Source: Desulfosalsimonas propionicica (GTDB lineage Bacteria > Desulfobacterota > Desulfobacteria > Desulfobacterales > Desulfosalsimonadaceae). Taken from it: a DNA stretch of 54,758 bases. Each line of letters starts with the position of its first letter. The first letter of the stretch is position 1. Made by a program: the position numbers and the translations under genes. The stretch is taken from assembly GCF_013761005.1 (NCBI RefSeq), contig NZ_JACDUS010000016.1, positions 1 to 54,758 of the forward strand. Reading direction: 5' to 3'. Shown here one piece after another: positions 6,095 through 13,629 of this stretch. The notes below the pieces were generated by a model. The model was not told the DNA's origin, made no database searches, and saw only the letters and a program-made list of their open reading frames with translations.

Positions 6095-7267
6095 ATGAGT
6101 ACAGAACTTAAAGAAACCATCGAACAGCTGGGTGAGTCCTTCCGGGGGTTCAAGGAAAAATACGAACAGCGGCTCGAACAGGTGGAACTGAATCAGAACC
6201 GCATCCCGGCACCCGGCAACACCAACATGACCGCCGAGCAGAAGGAACACCAGGACGCCTTTGTCAAATGGCTTCGCAATCCCGGTTCAGCAAGGGCAAA
6301 GGCTATGGTTGAAGAACTCCAGGAAAAGGCTGTCACCATCGGCAGTGACCCTGCAGGCGGGTATGCCGTGCCGGAAGTTATTGCAAAGCCTTTGCTTCAG
6401 CAGCTCCGGGAGCTTTCCCCCATCCGGCAGATTGCAAAAGTTGTGACCGCTGCATCCAGCGATTTCAAATATCCCCTGGACATTGGCGGCATTTCAAGCG
6501 GCTGGGTGGGCGAAGGCGGCACCCGCAACGAAACCGACACCCCGCAGCTGTCACAGCGCGCGCCTACCTTCGGGACCGTGTACGCGCTTCTGAAAGCCAG
6601 CGAGGAAAGCATGATGGATATTCACTTTGACGTGGGCCAGTGGCTGCGTGAGCGCGGAAGTGAAGAACTTTCCATTCAGGAAGGTGATGCTTTTGTCAAT
6701 GGCAATGGCAGCAACAAGCCTACCGGTTTTCTGGACGGAACCCCCGAGGCTGTGGGTGATAATGATTCACCGGGGAGAACCGCCGGAGAATTGCAGTATA
6801 TTCCCACCGGCGTGGCTGATGGATTCGGTACAATGGAAACCGGCAGCCCCCCGCACTATCCGGCGGATGTGCTTTATGACACCGTTTATACCCTGCGGGC
6901 ACCTTACCGCAAAAACGCTGTATGGCTGATGAACTCCGCTACTGCCGGCGTCATTCGGAACTTCAAGGACGGCGATGGGCGTTATCTGTGGACTGATAGC
7001 CTGGTGGTGGGCCAACCGGCCACACTGTGCGGATACCGGGTTTTCATTGATGACGTTGGTATGCCCGATGTGGGCGCGGACGCTTTTCCTGTGGCCTTCG
7101 GGGATTTCAACCGGGGCTATCTGGTTGCCGATTCCTTCGGCCTTCGGGTAACAGTGGATGATAATATTACCGTGCCCGGGCAATGTCGCTTTTATTTGCG
7201 CAAAAGAGTAGGTGCGTGCGTCCTTGATGACAATGCCATTAAACTTATTAGATGCAGCGAAAGCTGA
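6095..7267 (+). CDS. HK97-fold major capsid protein
   Basis: A 390-residue protein of the HK97 gp5 family, close to gp5 in length. An N-terminal coiled-coil delta-like region (about 1-45) ends QNRIPAPGN. Next comes an N-arm start (AGGYAVPEVIAKPLLQQLRELSPIR), then the P- and A-domain hallmarks SSGWVGEGG, ETDTPQLSQ, ALLKASEESMMD, GDAFVNGNGSNKPTGFL and NAVWLMNSATAGVIR. E1 has no prohead protease, so maturation would need a helper enzyme. The first ~44 residues match the E2 capsid closely, but the remaining ~320 do not align by eye, which indicates a body swap. AGAAAGGAAATTATATC precedes the ATG. Confidence 0.93.
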   Translation: MSTELKETIEQLGESFRGFKEKYEQRLEQVELNQNRIPAPGNTNMTAEQKEHQDAFVKWLRNPGSARAKAMVEELQEKAVTIGSDPAGGYAVPEVIAKPLLQQLRELSPIRQIAKVVTAASSDFKYPLDIGGISSGWVGEGGTRNETDTPQLSQRAPTFGTVYALLKASEESMMDIHFDVGQWLRERGSEELSIQEGDAFVNGNGSNKPTGFLDGTPEAVGDNDSPGRTAGELQYIPTGVADGFGTMETGSPPHYPADVLYDTVYTLRAPYRKNAVWLMNSATAGVIRNFKDGDGRYLWTDSLVVGQPATLCGYRVFIDDVGMPDVGADAFPVAFGDFNRGYLVADSFGLRVTVDDNITVPGQCRFYLRKRVGACVLDDNAIKLIRCSES

Positions 7268-7275
7268 TGACATAT

Positions 7276-7443
7276 CCGCCCGGCTCCGTGGCGGTATAGT
7301 AACGGGCTATTTTCAATGGCCGCCCTCCCGGAGGCGGTTGCAATATCCGGGGCTTCGCTCGCGGACGGACCGGCTGCCGGAATGGTGGCCGGTTCGGACC
7401 GTGGGGGAGGGGGTTAAAGACCATGACCCAGAACCTGAAAACC
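7276..7443. other. Near-identical non-coding block between capsid and terminase genes; candidate packaging site
   Basis: About 168 bp between the capsid and small-terminase genes that is almost identical to E2 23171-23338, although the flanking capsid genes are unrelated in their 3' parts. It contains inverted repeats (CCGCCCTC with GAGGCGG at 7320-7336; ACCGGC with GCCGGT near 7369-7394). One inserted base near 7338 shifts any reading frame between copies, so conservation is at DNA or RNA level. cos/pac sites often lie beside the small-terminase gene, hence the proposed role. Confidence 0.6.
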
Positions 7444-7502
7444 GCTGCCATACTCGTGGCATATAGAAATTCATTTCCGCCTTTAAAAATTTTGAGGACA
7501 CC

Positions 7503-7829
7503 ATGACCACACCCAAAACACCCAAAACATTATCCCGAGAGGCCGCCGGATGGTGGCGAAAATTGCAAGCCGAATATGACATTGCAGACGAGGCGGGCCG
7601 CCTGCTGCTGCAAACGGCGTTAGAAAGTTTTGACCGAATGCGCGAATGCCAGGGCGCAATAAAAAAAGACGGCCAGGTGGTAAAAGACCGATTTGGCCAG
7701 GATAAACCCCATCCGCTCTTATCTGCGGAAAGGGACGCCAGGGCACAGCTCATGCAGGCGCTAAAAGCGCTCAATCTTGACCTGGAAGTAACCCCGCATC
7801 CAGGCCCCGGCAGACCACCGGGGCGATAG
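7503..7829 (+). CDS. terS: Phage small terminase subunit (P27 family)
   Basis: A 108-residue protein of the P27 small-terminase family. SREAAGWWRKLQAEYDIADEAGRLLLQTALESFDR is the helical N-terminal domain. HPLLSAERDARAQLMQALKALNLDLE is the family's oligomerisation segment, followed by a basic Gly/Pro tail (PGPGRPPGR). TerS chooses the DNA to be packaged and presents it to the large subunit, which E1 lacks. GAGGACACC precedes the ATG. The C-terminal ~60 residues are almost identical to the E2 TerS, whereas the N-terminus is divergent. It follows the conserved non-coding block. Confidence 0.9.
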   Translation: MTTPKTPKTLSREAAGWWRKLQAEYDIADEAGRLLLQTALESFDRMRECQGAIKKDGQVVKDRFGQDKPHPLLSAERDARAQLMQALKALNLDLEVTPHPGPGRPPGR

Positions 7830-7838
7830 GGGGGAAAC

Positions 7839-8093
7839 ATGGCATTAAAACGCAAACCCCGGACCCGTCAAGCAATGCCGGACCATGTCAGGCGGCTTTT
7901 TTTGATTGGATCAGGCTGCAACACACAATACACACCGCAGGAAATCCGCGAGTTGTGGCAAAAGTACGGAAGGCAATTCCTTCAAAGCCTGCCACCGTAT
8001 GATGAACGGCAAAGCGAGTTTCAGCGCAAGCCCATGATATTCAACCTTTTGGGAACGACCGAGGAACGGGAATGGAAAAAACTGAACGCTTGA
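7839..8093 (+). CDS. Small conserved satellite protein after terS
   Basis: An 84-residue basic protein starting MALKRKPRTRQAMPDHVRR; the E2 homologue (22544-22798) has the same opening and the central YTPQEIRELWQKYGRQFL-type helix. It follows terS by 9 bp with GGGGGGAAAC before the ATG. The basic N-terminus and helical body could bind DNA or the terminase. No family recognised. It overlaps the next gene by 22 bp. Confidence 0.8.
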   Translation: MALKRKPRTRQAMPDHVRRLFLIGSGCNTQYTPQEIRELWQKYGRQFLQSLPPYDERQSEFQRKPMIFNLLGTTEEREWKKLNA

Positions 8094-8269
8094 CTTGCTC
8101 CTGCTGTGGAGGGGAAACCGATTTCAAGATTTATTTCAAGCCTAATGGCCGGGTTTACTCGGTGCCGCTATGCAATTCATGTTTCCAGAAACACCATATC
8201 AATGAAGCCTTTTTAAACGCCTGCCTCTACCACCAGGAGAATGCACTTGAGCCGTGTTTTAGCCGATAA
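8072..8269 (+). CDS. Zinc-ribbon-like small protein (E1 only)
   Basis: A 65-residue protein with CSCCGGETD near the N-terminus and CNSCFQKHH in the middle, a CxxC-x(n)-CxxC pattern typical of a zinc ribbon. ATG at 8072 after GAGGAACGGGA. It overlaps both neighbours, so it is translated within the late operon. There is no E2 counterpart, where the flanking genes are directly adjacent. Function unknown. Confidence 0.7.
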   Translation: MEKTERLTCSCCGGETDFKIYFKPNGRVYSVPLCNSCFQKHHINEAFLNACLYHQENALEPCFSR

Positions 8270-8543
8270 ACGGAAACCGGATTGCCGGCATTATGACCGC
8301 TGCCTTGACGTGGCCGCAAAAGCAAATGAGGTTTTCACCTGCGAGGGCTGCACCCGGTACGAGCCGGAACCCTGCCGAAATGACGAATATGACGCGGCCT
8401 GCTGCAAAGCACTTGTGGCCACGATAACATACCCCGAAGAATACAGCGAGCAGCAACCACAAAAACTTGTCCGGCATTTTTTGGACGCGCACAGCAATTT
8501 TGAGGAACCAGACCACACCGGAACCCGTACGGCACGCGCGTGA
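8247..8543 (+). CDS. Cys-rich conserved satellite protein
   Basis: I chose the TTG at 8247: it follows AGGAG with 7-nt spacing, and the E2 homologue also begins TTG-AG(C/T), whereas the ATG at 8241 lies too close to AGGAG. The product has 98 residues with conserved Cys spacing (PDCRHYDRCLD, FTCEGCTRYEPEPC, AACCKA), probably two metal sites. The last 20 residues (from FLDAHSN to TARA) are identical to E2, and the nucleotides there are nearly identical too. It is the last gene shared by both elements. Function unknown. Confidence 0.8.
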   Translation: MSRVLADKRKPDCRHYDRCLDVAAKANEVFTCEGCTRYEPEPCRNDEYDAACCKALVATITYPEEYSEQQPQKLVRHFLDAHSNFEEPDHTGTRTARA

Positions 8544-8663
8544 AGCCCTGAGAGCCTCAAATTTGGACGATCGGGGGCAGAGTAAGGGTGTGCCCCCTTG
8601 AAAAATCCCTTGATTTTCTGTGAACACCTGATATGGTTGATCTATCCTAAAATCGAAAACCGG

Positions 8664-8690
8664 AAGGACCTCCGTCAATGGTCTTTTTTT
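8664..8690 (+). terminator. Intrinsic terminator after the shared late genes
   Basis: AAGGACC (8664-8670), a 9-nt loop and GGTCTTT form a 7-bp stem (one G-U), followed by a run of T. It separates the conserved late module from the E1-specific cargo. Confidence 0.75.
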
Positions 8691-8708
8691 ATGCGATCAA
8701 AAAAAATT

Positions 8709-8780
8709 ACGCGCACTGGTAGCCGGTATCCGCAAGGACCGGGCGGCCCGTTTTCGAGCCGTAGGACTGCCAGTGCGTTT
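8709..8780 (+). ncRNA. Candidate structured RNA before the cargo genes
   Basis: Outer stem CGCACTGG (8712-8719) with CCAGTGCG (8770-8777), enclosing short hairpins including GGT-ACC and GGGC-GCCC pairings (8724-8749). The 3' side runs into GTTTTATATTT. It lies directly after a terminator and 21 bp before a cargo gene, so it could be a leader, a small RNA or a second terminator. No known RNA family recognised. Confidence 0.4.
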
Positions 8781-8800
8781 TATATTTGAAAGGGGGAAAC

Positions 8801-9004
8801 ATGGGGATCTATTGCCATTGGGACACACAGGGCGACACCGTGGGCTGGTACTGCGAAGTAACAGAAAACGGCATGACCGTTGACGACTCCATGAAAGCAT
8901 GGTTTCCGGTCAATGTTGATGATTTTACGGCTGACCAGGCCGATGCCCTGGAGAAGGCGCTCGTTGAGAATTTTCCGGGCCATGAGATTACAATCAGGCA
9001 ATAA
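8801..9004 (+). CDS. Hypothetical cargo protein, 67 residues
   Basis: Starts MGIYCHWDTQGDTVGWYCEV at the ATG at 8801, preceded by AGGGGGAAAC; the earlier TTG at 8786 is in frame but has no ribosome-binding site. It is acidic, with a helix ADQADALEKALVENF near the C-terminus. It lies in the E1-specific end next to the tRNA, the region where many satellites carry anti-phage or fitness cargo. No family recognised. Confidence 0.65.
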   Translation: MGIYCHWDTQGDTVGWYCEVTENGMTVDDSMKAWFPVNVDDFTADQADALEKALVENFPGHEITIRQ

Positions 9005-9015
9005 GGGGGTGCACC

Positions 9016-9459
9016 ATGACGACTTTATTTGAAATTTACGAGGCAGCAATGGACAACGCTGGAAACCATGACGGCGAGGTGAACGCGCATTATTTCATGG
9101 ATTACGCGGAGGGGGCAATGGGGATAACCCTGGACCGGGATCAGGCCGAATACATGGAGAAGATCCACAATCAATATGCCGCCCTGCCGTGGGATCAGGA
9201 GTATCAGAACCAATATCATCATCATGTTGAAAAGCCGCTGGACGTTGAAGCCCGCAAAACCGCCCGGATCTTTGCCGAACCCACCGGCCTTTATCACGTC
9301 TGCAATGATGACGGCAATATGCTTGATGCCAGGGGCGGGGGCCACCGGACAAAAGCCGATGCCATGCGCGCAGCCGCCTTTGATGGTTTTACCCATGCCA
9401 CCGGAAGCGGATGCTACTGGGAAGGCGTGCGGCGTATTCCGGCGGAGCTGAGGGGGTAA
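9016..9459 (+). CDS. Hypothetical cargo protein, 147 residues
   Basis: Starts MTTLFEIYEAAMDNAGNHDG; GGGGGTGCACC precedes the ATG and the gene lies 11 bp after its neighbour. The central part has aromatic and histidine-rich segments (WDQEYQNQYHHHVEKPLDVEARKTAR shown only by WDQEYQNQYHHHVEKP), and the C-terminal half has a GGHRTKADAMRAAAFDGF helix followed by YWEGVRRIP. No signal peptide or membrane segment. Not present in E2. I recognise no family; cargo or a helper-interference function is possible. Confidence 0.65.
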   Translation: MTTLFEIYEAAMDNAGNHDGEVNAHYFMDYAEGAMGITLDRDQAEYMEKIHNQYAALPWDQEYQNQYHHHVEKPLDVEARKTARIFAEPTGLYHVCNDDGNMLDARGGGHRTKADAMRAAAFDGFTHATGSGCYWEGVRRIPAELRG

Positions 9460-9547
9460 CACTACGCGCGCGCGTGAGATGCAGGGGCGCCCATGTTAAG
9501 GAACCGGTTCCTGAACATGATGTAACACTACGCACGCGCTCGTGAAG
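9456..9547. repeat. Direct repeats flanking a 28-bp near-perfect palindrome
   Basis: GTAACACTACGCGCGCGCGT (9456-9475) and GTAACACTACGCACGCGCTC (9522-9541) are direct repeats. Between them, 9492-9519 is an inverted repeat with arms CATGTTAAGGAACC and GGTTCCTGAACATG, differing from perfect symmetry at one pair. There is no T-tract, so it is not an obvious terminator; a protein-binding or cruciform site at the element end is possible. Confidence 0.6.
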
Positions 9548-9553
9548 CAATGG

Positions 9554-9584
9554 CCGCCCTGGGGAAACCTGGGGCGGTTTTTTT
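9554..9584 (+). terminator. Intrinsic terminator at the right end of E1
   Basis: CCGCCCTGGGG-AAA-CCTGGGGCGG followed by seven T. The ATGGCCGCCCTGG sequence leading into it also leads into the E2 end terminator at 22101-22134, so the two are homologous. Confidence 0.85.
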
Positions 9585-9626
9585 ATGCTTCTGGTTAGGC
9601 ATGGGTTAGGACAAAAGGAAAAGGCC

Positions 9627-9648
9627 GCCGAAGCGACCTTTTTAAACC
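9627..9648 (-). terminator. Terminator for the initiator tRNA gene
   Basis: On the minus strand AAGGTCGC-TTCG-GCGGCCTT is followed by TTCCTTTT, 11 bp beyond the tRNA 3' end. The stem has one mismatch. The plus-strand reading also ends in T, so it may work in both directions. Confidence 0.55.
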
Positions 9649-9659
9649 CTTGATTTTAT

Positions 9660-9736
<77 letters not shown>

Positions 9737-9775
9737 ATGTTGAATTATAATTTATAGCGATTTGCAACACGCTTG

Positions 9776-10105
9776 TCAAGCATCTTTTTTACCAGCCAGG
9801 GCACAAATCTTTTTTTGGATTTGATCGGCCCTTTTGGCGCGGGTCTTGTCATCTGCCAGACGCACCTGGATTTTTTTGGAACGGCTGCTTGTCCCGGAAA
9901 TGATTTCCAGATCCGATTTGGCAACATTTAGCTTCTTTGCCAGAAATTTGATGCACGCGCGGTTAGCCTCCCCGTCCACGGGCGGGGCGGTCAGGCGGAT
10001 TTTCACCGCATCCTCTCGAACCCCGGCGATCCGGTTGGCTGCGGACCGGGGCTGGATGTGCACCTTGAATACAAGGCCCTGGCCGGTTGTCTGAAAGTGC
10101 AGCAT
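9776..10105 (-). CDS. DUF167 (YggU) family protein
   Basis: A 109-residue basic cytoplasmic protein of the DUF167/YggU family. Hallmarks are HIQPRSAANRIAG, VKIRLTAPPVDGEANRACI and the SGTSSRSKKIQV segment. The biochemical function of the family is unknown. It ends a minus-strand cluster of alaC-like, hom, thrH and this gene, 19 bp after thrH. It is slightly longer at the C-terminus than typical family members (a Lys-rich tail). Confidence 0.88.
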   Translation of the reverse strand: MLHFQTTGQGLVFKVHIQPRSAANRIAGVREDAVKIRLTAPPVDGEANRACIKFLAKKLNVAKSDLEIISGTSSRSKKIQVRLADDKTRAKRADQIQKKICALAGKKDA

Positions 10106-10124
10106 CGGCCCGAATTCCGGTTTT

Positions 10125-10742
10125 TTAAGAATGGCAGGAAGATATCGCTTCCTGGATCAGGGCTGCGAGTTGATCGTATTCGTATGCCACGGCAATTTGG
10201 GGAAACTCCTGGACCACGTTTTCCGGAGGCCGGAACAAAAAGGCATTGTCTGCCGTTTGCAGCATGCTGATATCATTGTAGGAATCACCAAATGCAATGA
10301 CCCGGTAATTCAGATCCTGCAGTGCCCGGGTGGTCTTTTTTTTGCCGTTTTCCTGCCGCAGTTCATAGCCGGTGATCCGGCCGGTGTCAGCGACCTTCAG
10401 GCAGTTGCAAAACAGGGTGGGGCGCTTAAGCTTTTCCATCAGGGGCCCGGCAAACTCCAGAAACGTATCTGATACAATAATGATCTGGTGCTCTGCCCGG
10501 ATTGCGTCCAGAAACTCCAGGGCCCCGGGCAGCGGTTCGATTTCCGCGATCACCGCCTGAATGTCGTTTAAGGTCAGGCCGTGGGCGTCGAGTATGGAAA
10601 GACGTTTGTCCATTAACACGTTATAGTCGGAAATATCCCGGGTGGTGAGCCGGAGTTCTTCAATGCCGGTTTTTTCCGCCACATTGATCCAGATCTCGGG
10701 CACAAAAACCCCTTCCAGGTCAGAACAGAGCATGTGCTGCAT
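10125..10742 (-). CDS. thrH: Phosphoserine phosphatase / homoserine phosphotransferase
   Basis: A 205-residue HAD-superfamily protein matching ThrH, which can dephosphorylate phosphoserine and transfer its phosphate to homoserine. Motif I is CSDLEGVFVPEIW (ThrH has LEG rather than DGT), motif II is IIIVSDTFLEF and motif III-IV is IAFGDSYNDISML. I chose the ATG at 10742 after AAGGATAATAG; a GTG at 10760 overlapping the hom stop is an alternative. Placement directly after hom fits threonine biosynthesis, supplying the homoserine kinase step. No separate thrB is in the window. Confidence 0.9.
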   Translation of the reverse strand: MQHMLCSDLEGVFVPEIWINVAEKTGIEELRLTTRDISDYNVLMDKRLSILDAHGLTLNDIQAVIAEIEPLPGALEFLDAIRAEHQIIIVSDTFLEFAGPLMEKLKRPTLFCNCLKVADTGRITGYELRQENGKKKTTRALQDLNYRVIAFGDSYNDISMLQTADNAFLFRPPENVVQEFPQIAVAYEYDQLAALIQEAISSCHS

Positions 10743-10756
10743 GAATCTATTATCCT

Positions 10757-12097
10757 TCACGATTGCTGTTGGGCTTTTTCTTCCTCGGGCGCTTCCATGC
10801 GGATGAGAACCGGCGGCTGGGGGATGACTTCCAGTTCAGCGATTTTGGCCAGGGCTTTTTTGACCTGGGCCTCGCAGGCCTGGTGGGTCAGAATGTATAC
10901 GGGCACCGCACCATTTAGTTTGCGTTCGGTCTGTCGAACCGACTTGATGGAAATGTCATGGTCCCCGAGTATGCCGGCGATTTTGGCCAGGACGCCCGGC
11001 TGATCCATGGCTGAAAAGCGGAAATAATAATGGGTGAAAATTTCATCCATGGGCTTGACGGCCATTTTTCGGATCTGCTCCATCCGGAAGGAAAGTACAG
11101 GCACCCGCATGGCCCCGCCGGCCACAATGCTGCGGGCAATGTCGACCACATCGCTGATCACAGCGCTGGCAGTGGGCATCATCCCGGCACCGTGGCCGTA
11201 TAAAATCATGTCGCCCACCGCGTCTCCGGAAACAGTCACCGCGTTCATGGTACCGCTGACATTGGAGAGCATGTCCTCAAGGGGAATCATGGTGGGATGC
11301 ACCCGGGCCTCGACGCTTTGGCCGTCAAACTTGGTGATGGCCAGCAACTTGATGGCGTATCCGCACTGGGCCGCAAATTCAATGTCCATGGGGGTGATTT
11401 CCGAGATTCCTTCAATGTGGATATCATCGTAGTTGATCTCCATGCCGAATGCAATGGCCGATAAAACGGCCAGTTTGTGCGCCGTGTCAAACCCGTCCAC
11501 GTCCAAAGACGGATCGGCCTCGGCATAGCCTTCGGCTTTGGCAAGGTCCAGAGCCTGCTCAAAGGACATGCCTTCGCGGGTGATCCGGGTGAGAATGTAA
11601 TTACAGGTGCCGTTTAAAATTCCGGTAACCGCCTGGATGCGGTTTCCCACCAATGATTCCCGGATGGTTTTGATAATGGGCATGCACCCGCCCACGCTGG
11701 CCTCGTAAGCCAGAGCCACGCCTTTTTCCGCCGCCAGCCGGAAAAGCTGGTTTCCATGGGAGGCCAGCAGGGCCTTGTTGGCAGTCACCACGTGCTTGCC
11801 GGTTTCAATGCACCGGCAAATAAACTGCCGGGCAAGGTCGATTCCCCCGATCATTTCCAGGACAATGTCGATTTCCGGGTCATTGATCACTTCGTAGGGG
11901 TCCGTGGTCAGAACGCCCGGGGCAAAGTTCATGCCCCGGTCCCGCGCAATGTCGAGATCCGCGCCTTTTTTGAAAACCAGTTCAGCGCCCAGCCGGGCGC
12001 TGATCACGTCGCTGTTTTCCACAAGCAGCCGGGCGACGCCGGTGCCCACGGTTCCGAGTCCGATAATTCCGATATGGATCTGCTTCATGTGTTTCAT
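10757..12097 (-). CDS. hom: Homoserine dehydrogenase
   Basis: A 446-residue enzyme reducing aspartate semialdehyde to homoserine in the threonine and methionine pathway. The N-terminal Rossmann motif is IGLGTVGTGV (about 10-19). The catalytic domain carries YEASVGGCMPIIKTIRESL, NGTCNYIL and LAKAEGYAEADPSLDVDG. The C-terminal ~80 residues are an ACT domain (MDQPGVLAKIAGILGDHDIS) that usually mediates threonine feedback. The ATG at 12097 has AGGCAGG upstream; earlier in-frame codons overlap the alaC-like gene. The stop overlaps the alternative GTG start of thrH. Confidence 0.95.
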   Translation of the reverse strand: MKHMKQIHIGIIGLGTVGTGVARLLVENSDVISARLGAELVFKKGADLDIARDRGMNFAPGVLTTDPYEVINDPEIDIVLEMIGGIDLARQFICRCIETGKHVVTANKALLASHGNQLFRLAAEKGVALAYEASVGGCMPIIKTIRESLVGNRIQAVTGILNGTCNYILTRITREGMSFEQALDLAKAEGYAEADPSLDVDGFDTAHKLAVLSAIAFGMEINYDDIHIEGISEITPMDIEFAAQCGYAIKLLAITKFDGQSVEARVHPTMIPLEDMLSNVSGTMNAVTVSGDAVGDMILYGHGAGMMPTASAVISDVVDIARSIVAGGAMRVPVLSFRMEQIRKMAVKPMDEIFTHYYFRFSAMDQPGVLAKIAGILGDHDISIKSVRQTERKLNGAVPVYILTHQACEAQVKKALAKIAELEVIPQPPVLIRMEAPEEEKAQQQS

Positions 12098-12107
12098 GAA
12101 CCTGCCT

Positions 12108-13274
12108 TTAAAGGGCCTTTTTAATGCCCCGGACTGCCTGTTTGATGCGCATGTTATTTTCAATCAAGGCAAAGCGGACGTATTCGTCTCCGTATTCGCC
12201 GAATCCGACCCCGGGCGAAACCGCCACCCGTGCCTCCCGGATCAGTTTTTTGGAAAATTCCAGGGACCCCATTTTCCGGAAAGGTTCGGGAATCCGGCCC
12301 CAGACAAACATGGTGGCCTTTGGCGGGGAGATTTCCCAGCCGGCCCGGGCAAGGCCCTGAATCAGTGCGTCCCGGCGGGACTTGTAAATATCGCAGGTTT
12401 CGGTTACGCACTCCTGGGGGCCGTTTAGGGCGATGATGCTGGCGATCTGGATTGGCTGGAAAATGCCGTAGTCCAGATAGCTCTTAATGCGTTTTAACGC
12501 CGCAACCACTTCCTGGTTGCCTACGCAGAAACCCACCCGCCATCCGGGCATGTTGTAGCTCTTGGAAAGGGAGAAAAACTCCACGCCCACATCCTTGGCG
12601 CCCTTGGCCTGCAGAAAACTTGGCGGCTTGTAGCCATCAAACACGATGTCCGCATAAGCCATGTCATGGATCACCAGGATATCGTGCTCCTTTGCAAAAT
12701 CCACGATTTTCTGGAAAAAATCGAGATCCACGGTTTCAGTCGTGGGATTGTGCGGAAAGCACAGCACCATGACCTTGGGCTTGGGCCAGGTATGCTTGGT
12801 GGCGGTCACCAGGTTTTCAAAGAAATCCGTGTCCGGCCCCAGGGGCACGTAGCGTACATCCGCCCCTGAGATAATGGCTGAATAGGGATGGATGGGATAT
12901 GTGGGGTTGGGGGAAAGCACCACGTCACCGGGCCCGACCGTGACCAGCATCAAGTGAGAGATCCCCTCTTTTGCCCCGATGGTGGCAATGGCTTCTGTTT
13001 CGTAGTCGATATCAACGTCATACCGGCGTTTATACCAGTCCGCGATGGCCATTCGCAGCTTTTTAATGCCCATTGATGCGGAATAACGGTGGTTATGCGG
13101 CTTCTGGGCGGCTTCCACGAGTTTGTCCACAATATGGTCGGGCGTTCCGAGATCCGGATTGCCCATACCCAAGTCCACGATATCTTCACCCGCGTGCCGC
13201 AGCTCCATTTTCAGTTCGTTGACAGCGGCAAAGACATACGGCGGCAGACGGTTTAATCTGGCAAATGGTTTCAT
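12108..13274 (-). CDS. Class I/II aminotransferase, AlaC-like
   Basis: A PLP-dependent aminotransferase of 388 residues. The opening (F-x-RLxRLPPYVF, [22 protein letters not shown]) closely resembles AlaC/YfdZ, the glutamate-pyruvate aminotransferase. The PLP lysine lies in [15 protein letters not shown], the PLP-Asp region is [12 protein letters not shown] and the C-terminal Arg is in YVRFALIEN. The ATG at 13274 has GAGGTG four bases upstream; a GTG at 13280 is in frame. As the first gene of the alaC-hom-thrH cluster it could also supply amino groups in aspartate-family metabolism; substrate assignment is by similarity only. Confidence 0.88.
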   Translation of the reverse strand: MKPFARLNRLPPYVFAAVNELKMELRHAGEDIVDLGMGNPDLGTPDHIVDKLVEAAQKPHNHRYSASMGIKKLRMAIADWYKRRYDVDIDYETEAIATIGAKEGISHLMLVTVGPGDVVLSPNPTYPIHPYSAIISGADVRYVPLGPDTDFFENLVTATKHTWPKPKVMVLCFPHNPTTETVDLDFFQKIVDFAKEHDILVIHDMAYADIVFDGYKPPSFLQAKGAKDVGVEFFSLSKSYNMPGWRVGFCVGNQEVVAALKRIKSYLDYGIFQPIQIASIIALNGPQECVTETCDIYKSRRDALIQGLARAGWEISPPKATMFVWGRIPEPFRKMGSLEFSKKLIREARVAVSPGVGFGEYGDEYVRFALIENNMRIKQAVRGIKKAL

Positions 13275-13321
13275 GTTCACCTCGTTTGTAATACCCGTTG
13301 TGTAAAGGACGATGTTGTGTT

Positions 13322-13350
13322 TGAATACACCACATTGGCGGGGTTGTCAA
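13322..13350 (-). promoter_or_regulatory. Sigma-70-type promoter of the alaC-hom-thrH cluster
   Basis: On the minus strand TTGACA (13345-13350), a 17-bp spacer and TATTCA (13322-13327), about 40 bp before the start codon. No riboswitch or leader peptide was recognised. Confidence 0.75.
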
Positions 13351-13454
13351 AAATTTTGTTTTGACTTTTATTTGCATTTCAGATATCAAGTTATACTTTT
13401 TAAGTTATCGGCCGCACTTTTCTGAAATGTTTTCAGCAACCCCGTAAACGTCAA

Positions 13455-13500
13455 CTTTTTACGGCGCCATCTGAAATCAGACTTTTTACGGTGCCATCAA
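13455..13500 (+). repeat. Truncated copy of the dispersed hairpin repeat
   Basis: Contains TTTTTACGGCGCCATC, the small palindrome TCTGAAATCAGA and TTTTTACGGTGCCATCA, that is the 3' part of the repeat family without the large hairpin. The rest of 13351-13629 is AT-rich intergenic sequence between divergent genes, with nothing else recognised. Confidence 0.8.
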
Positions 13501-13629
13501 TTTTTGCAGTTTTTTTTGGAAATTTTCTGCGGATTTTTGCGGAAAGTTTTGTTCCAGGCTGCCGTGGGAAGCGGAATGTCTTTTTTAAGAACCTACCGAA
13601 ATCCAAGAAGGATACAGGGATAATACAAG

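Noticed and set aside
7212-7466. 84-codon frame over the conserved block in E1, with a similar peptide in E2 (23068-23358)
   Set aside because: Similarity follows DNA identity, a one-base indel changes the frame upstream, and neither has a ribosome-binding site; treated as non-coding.
12950-13189. Extra frames inside the alaC-like gene
   Set aside because: Shadow frames of a well-supported aminotransferase gene.
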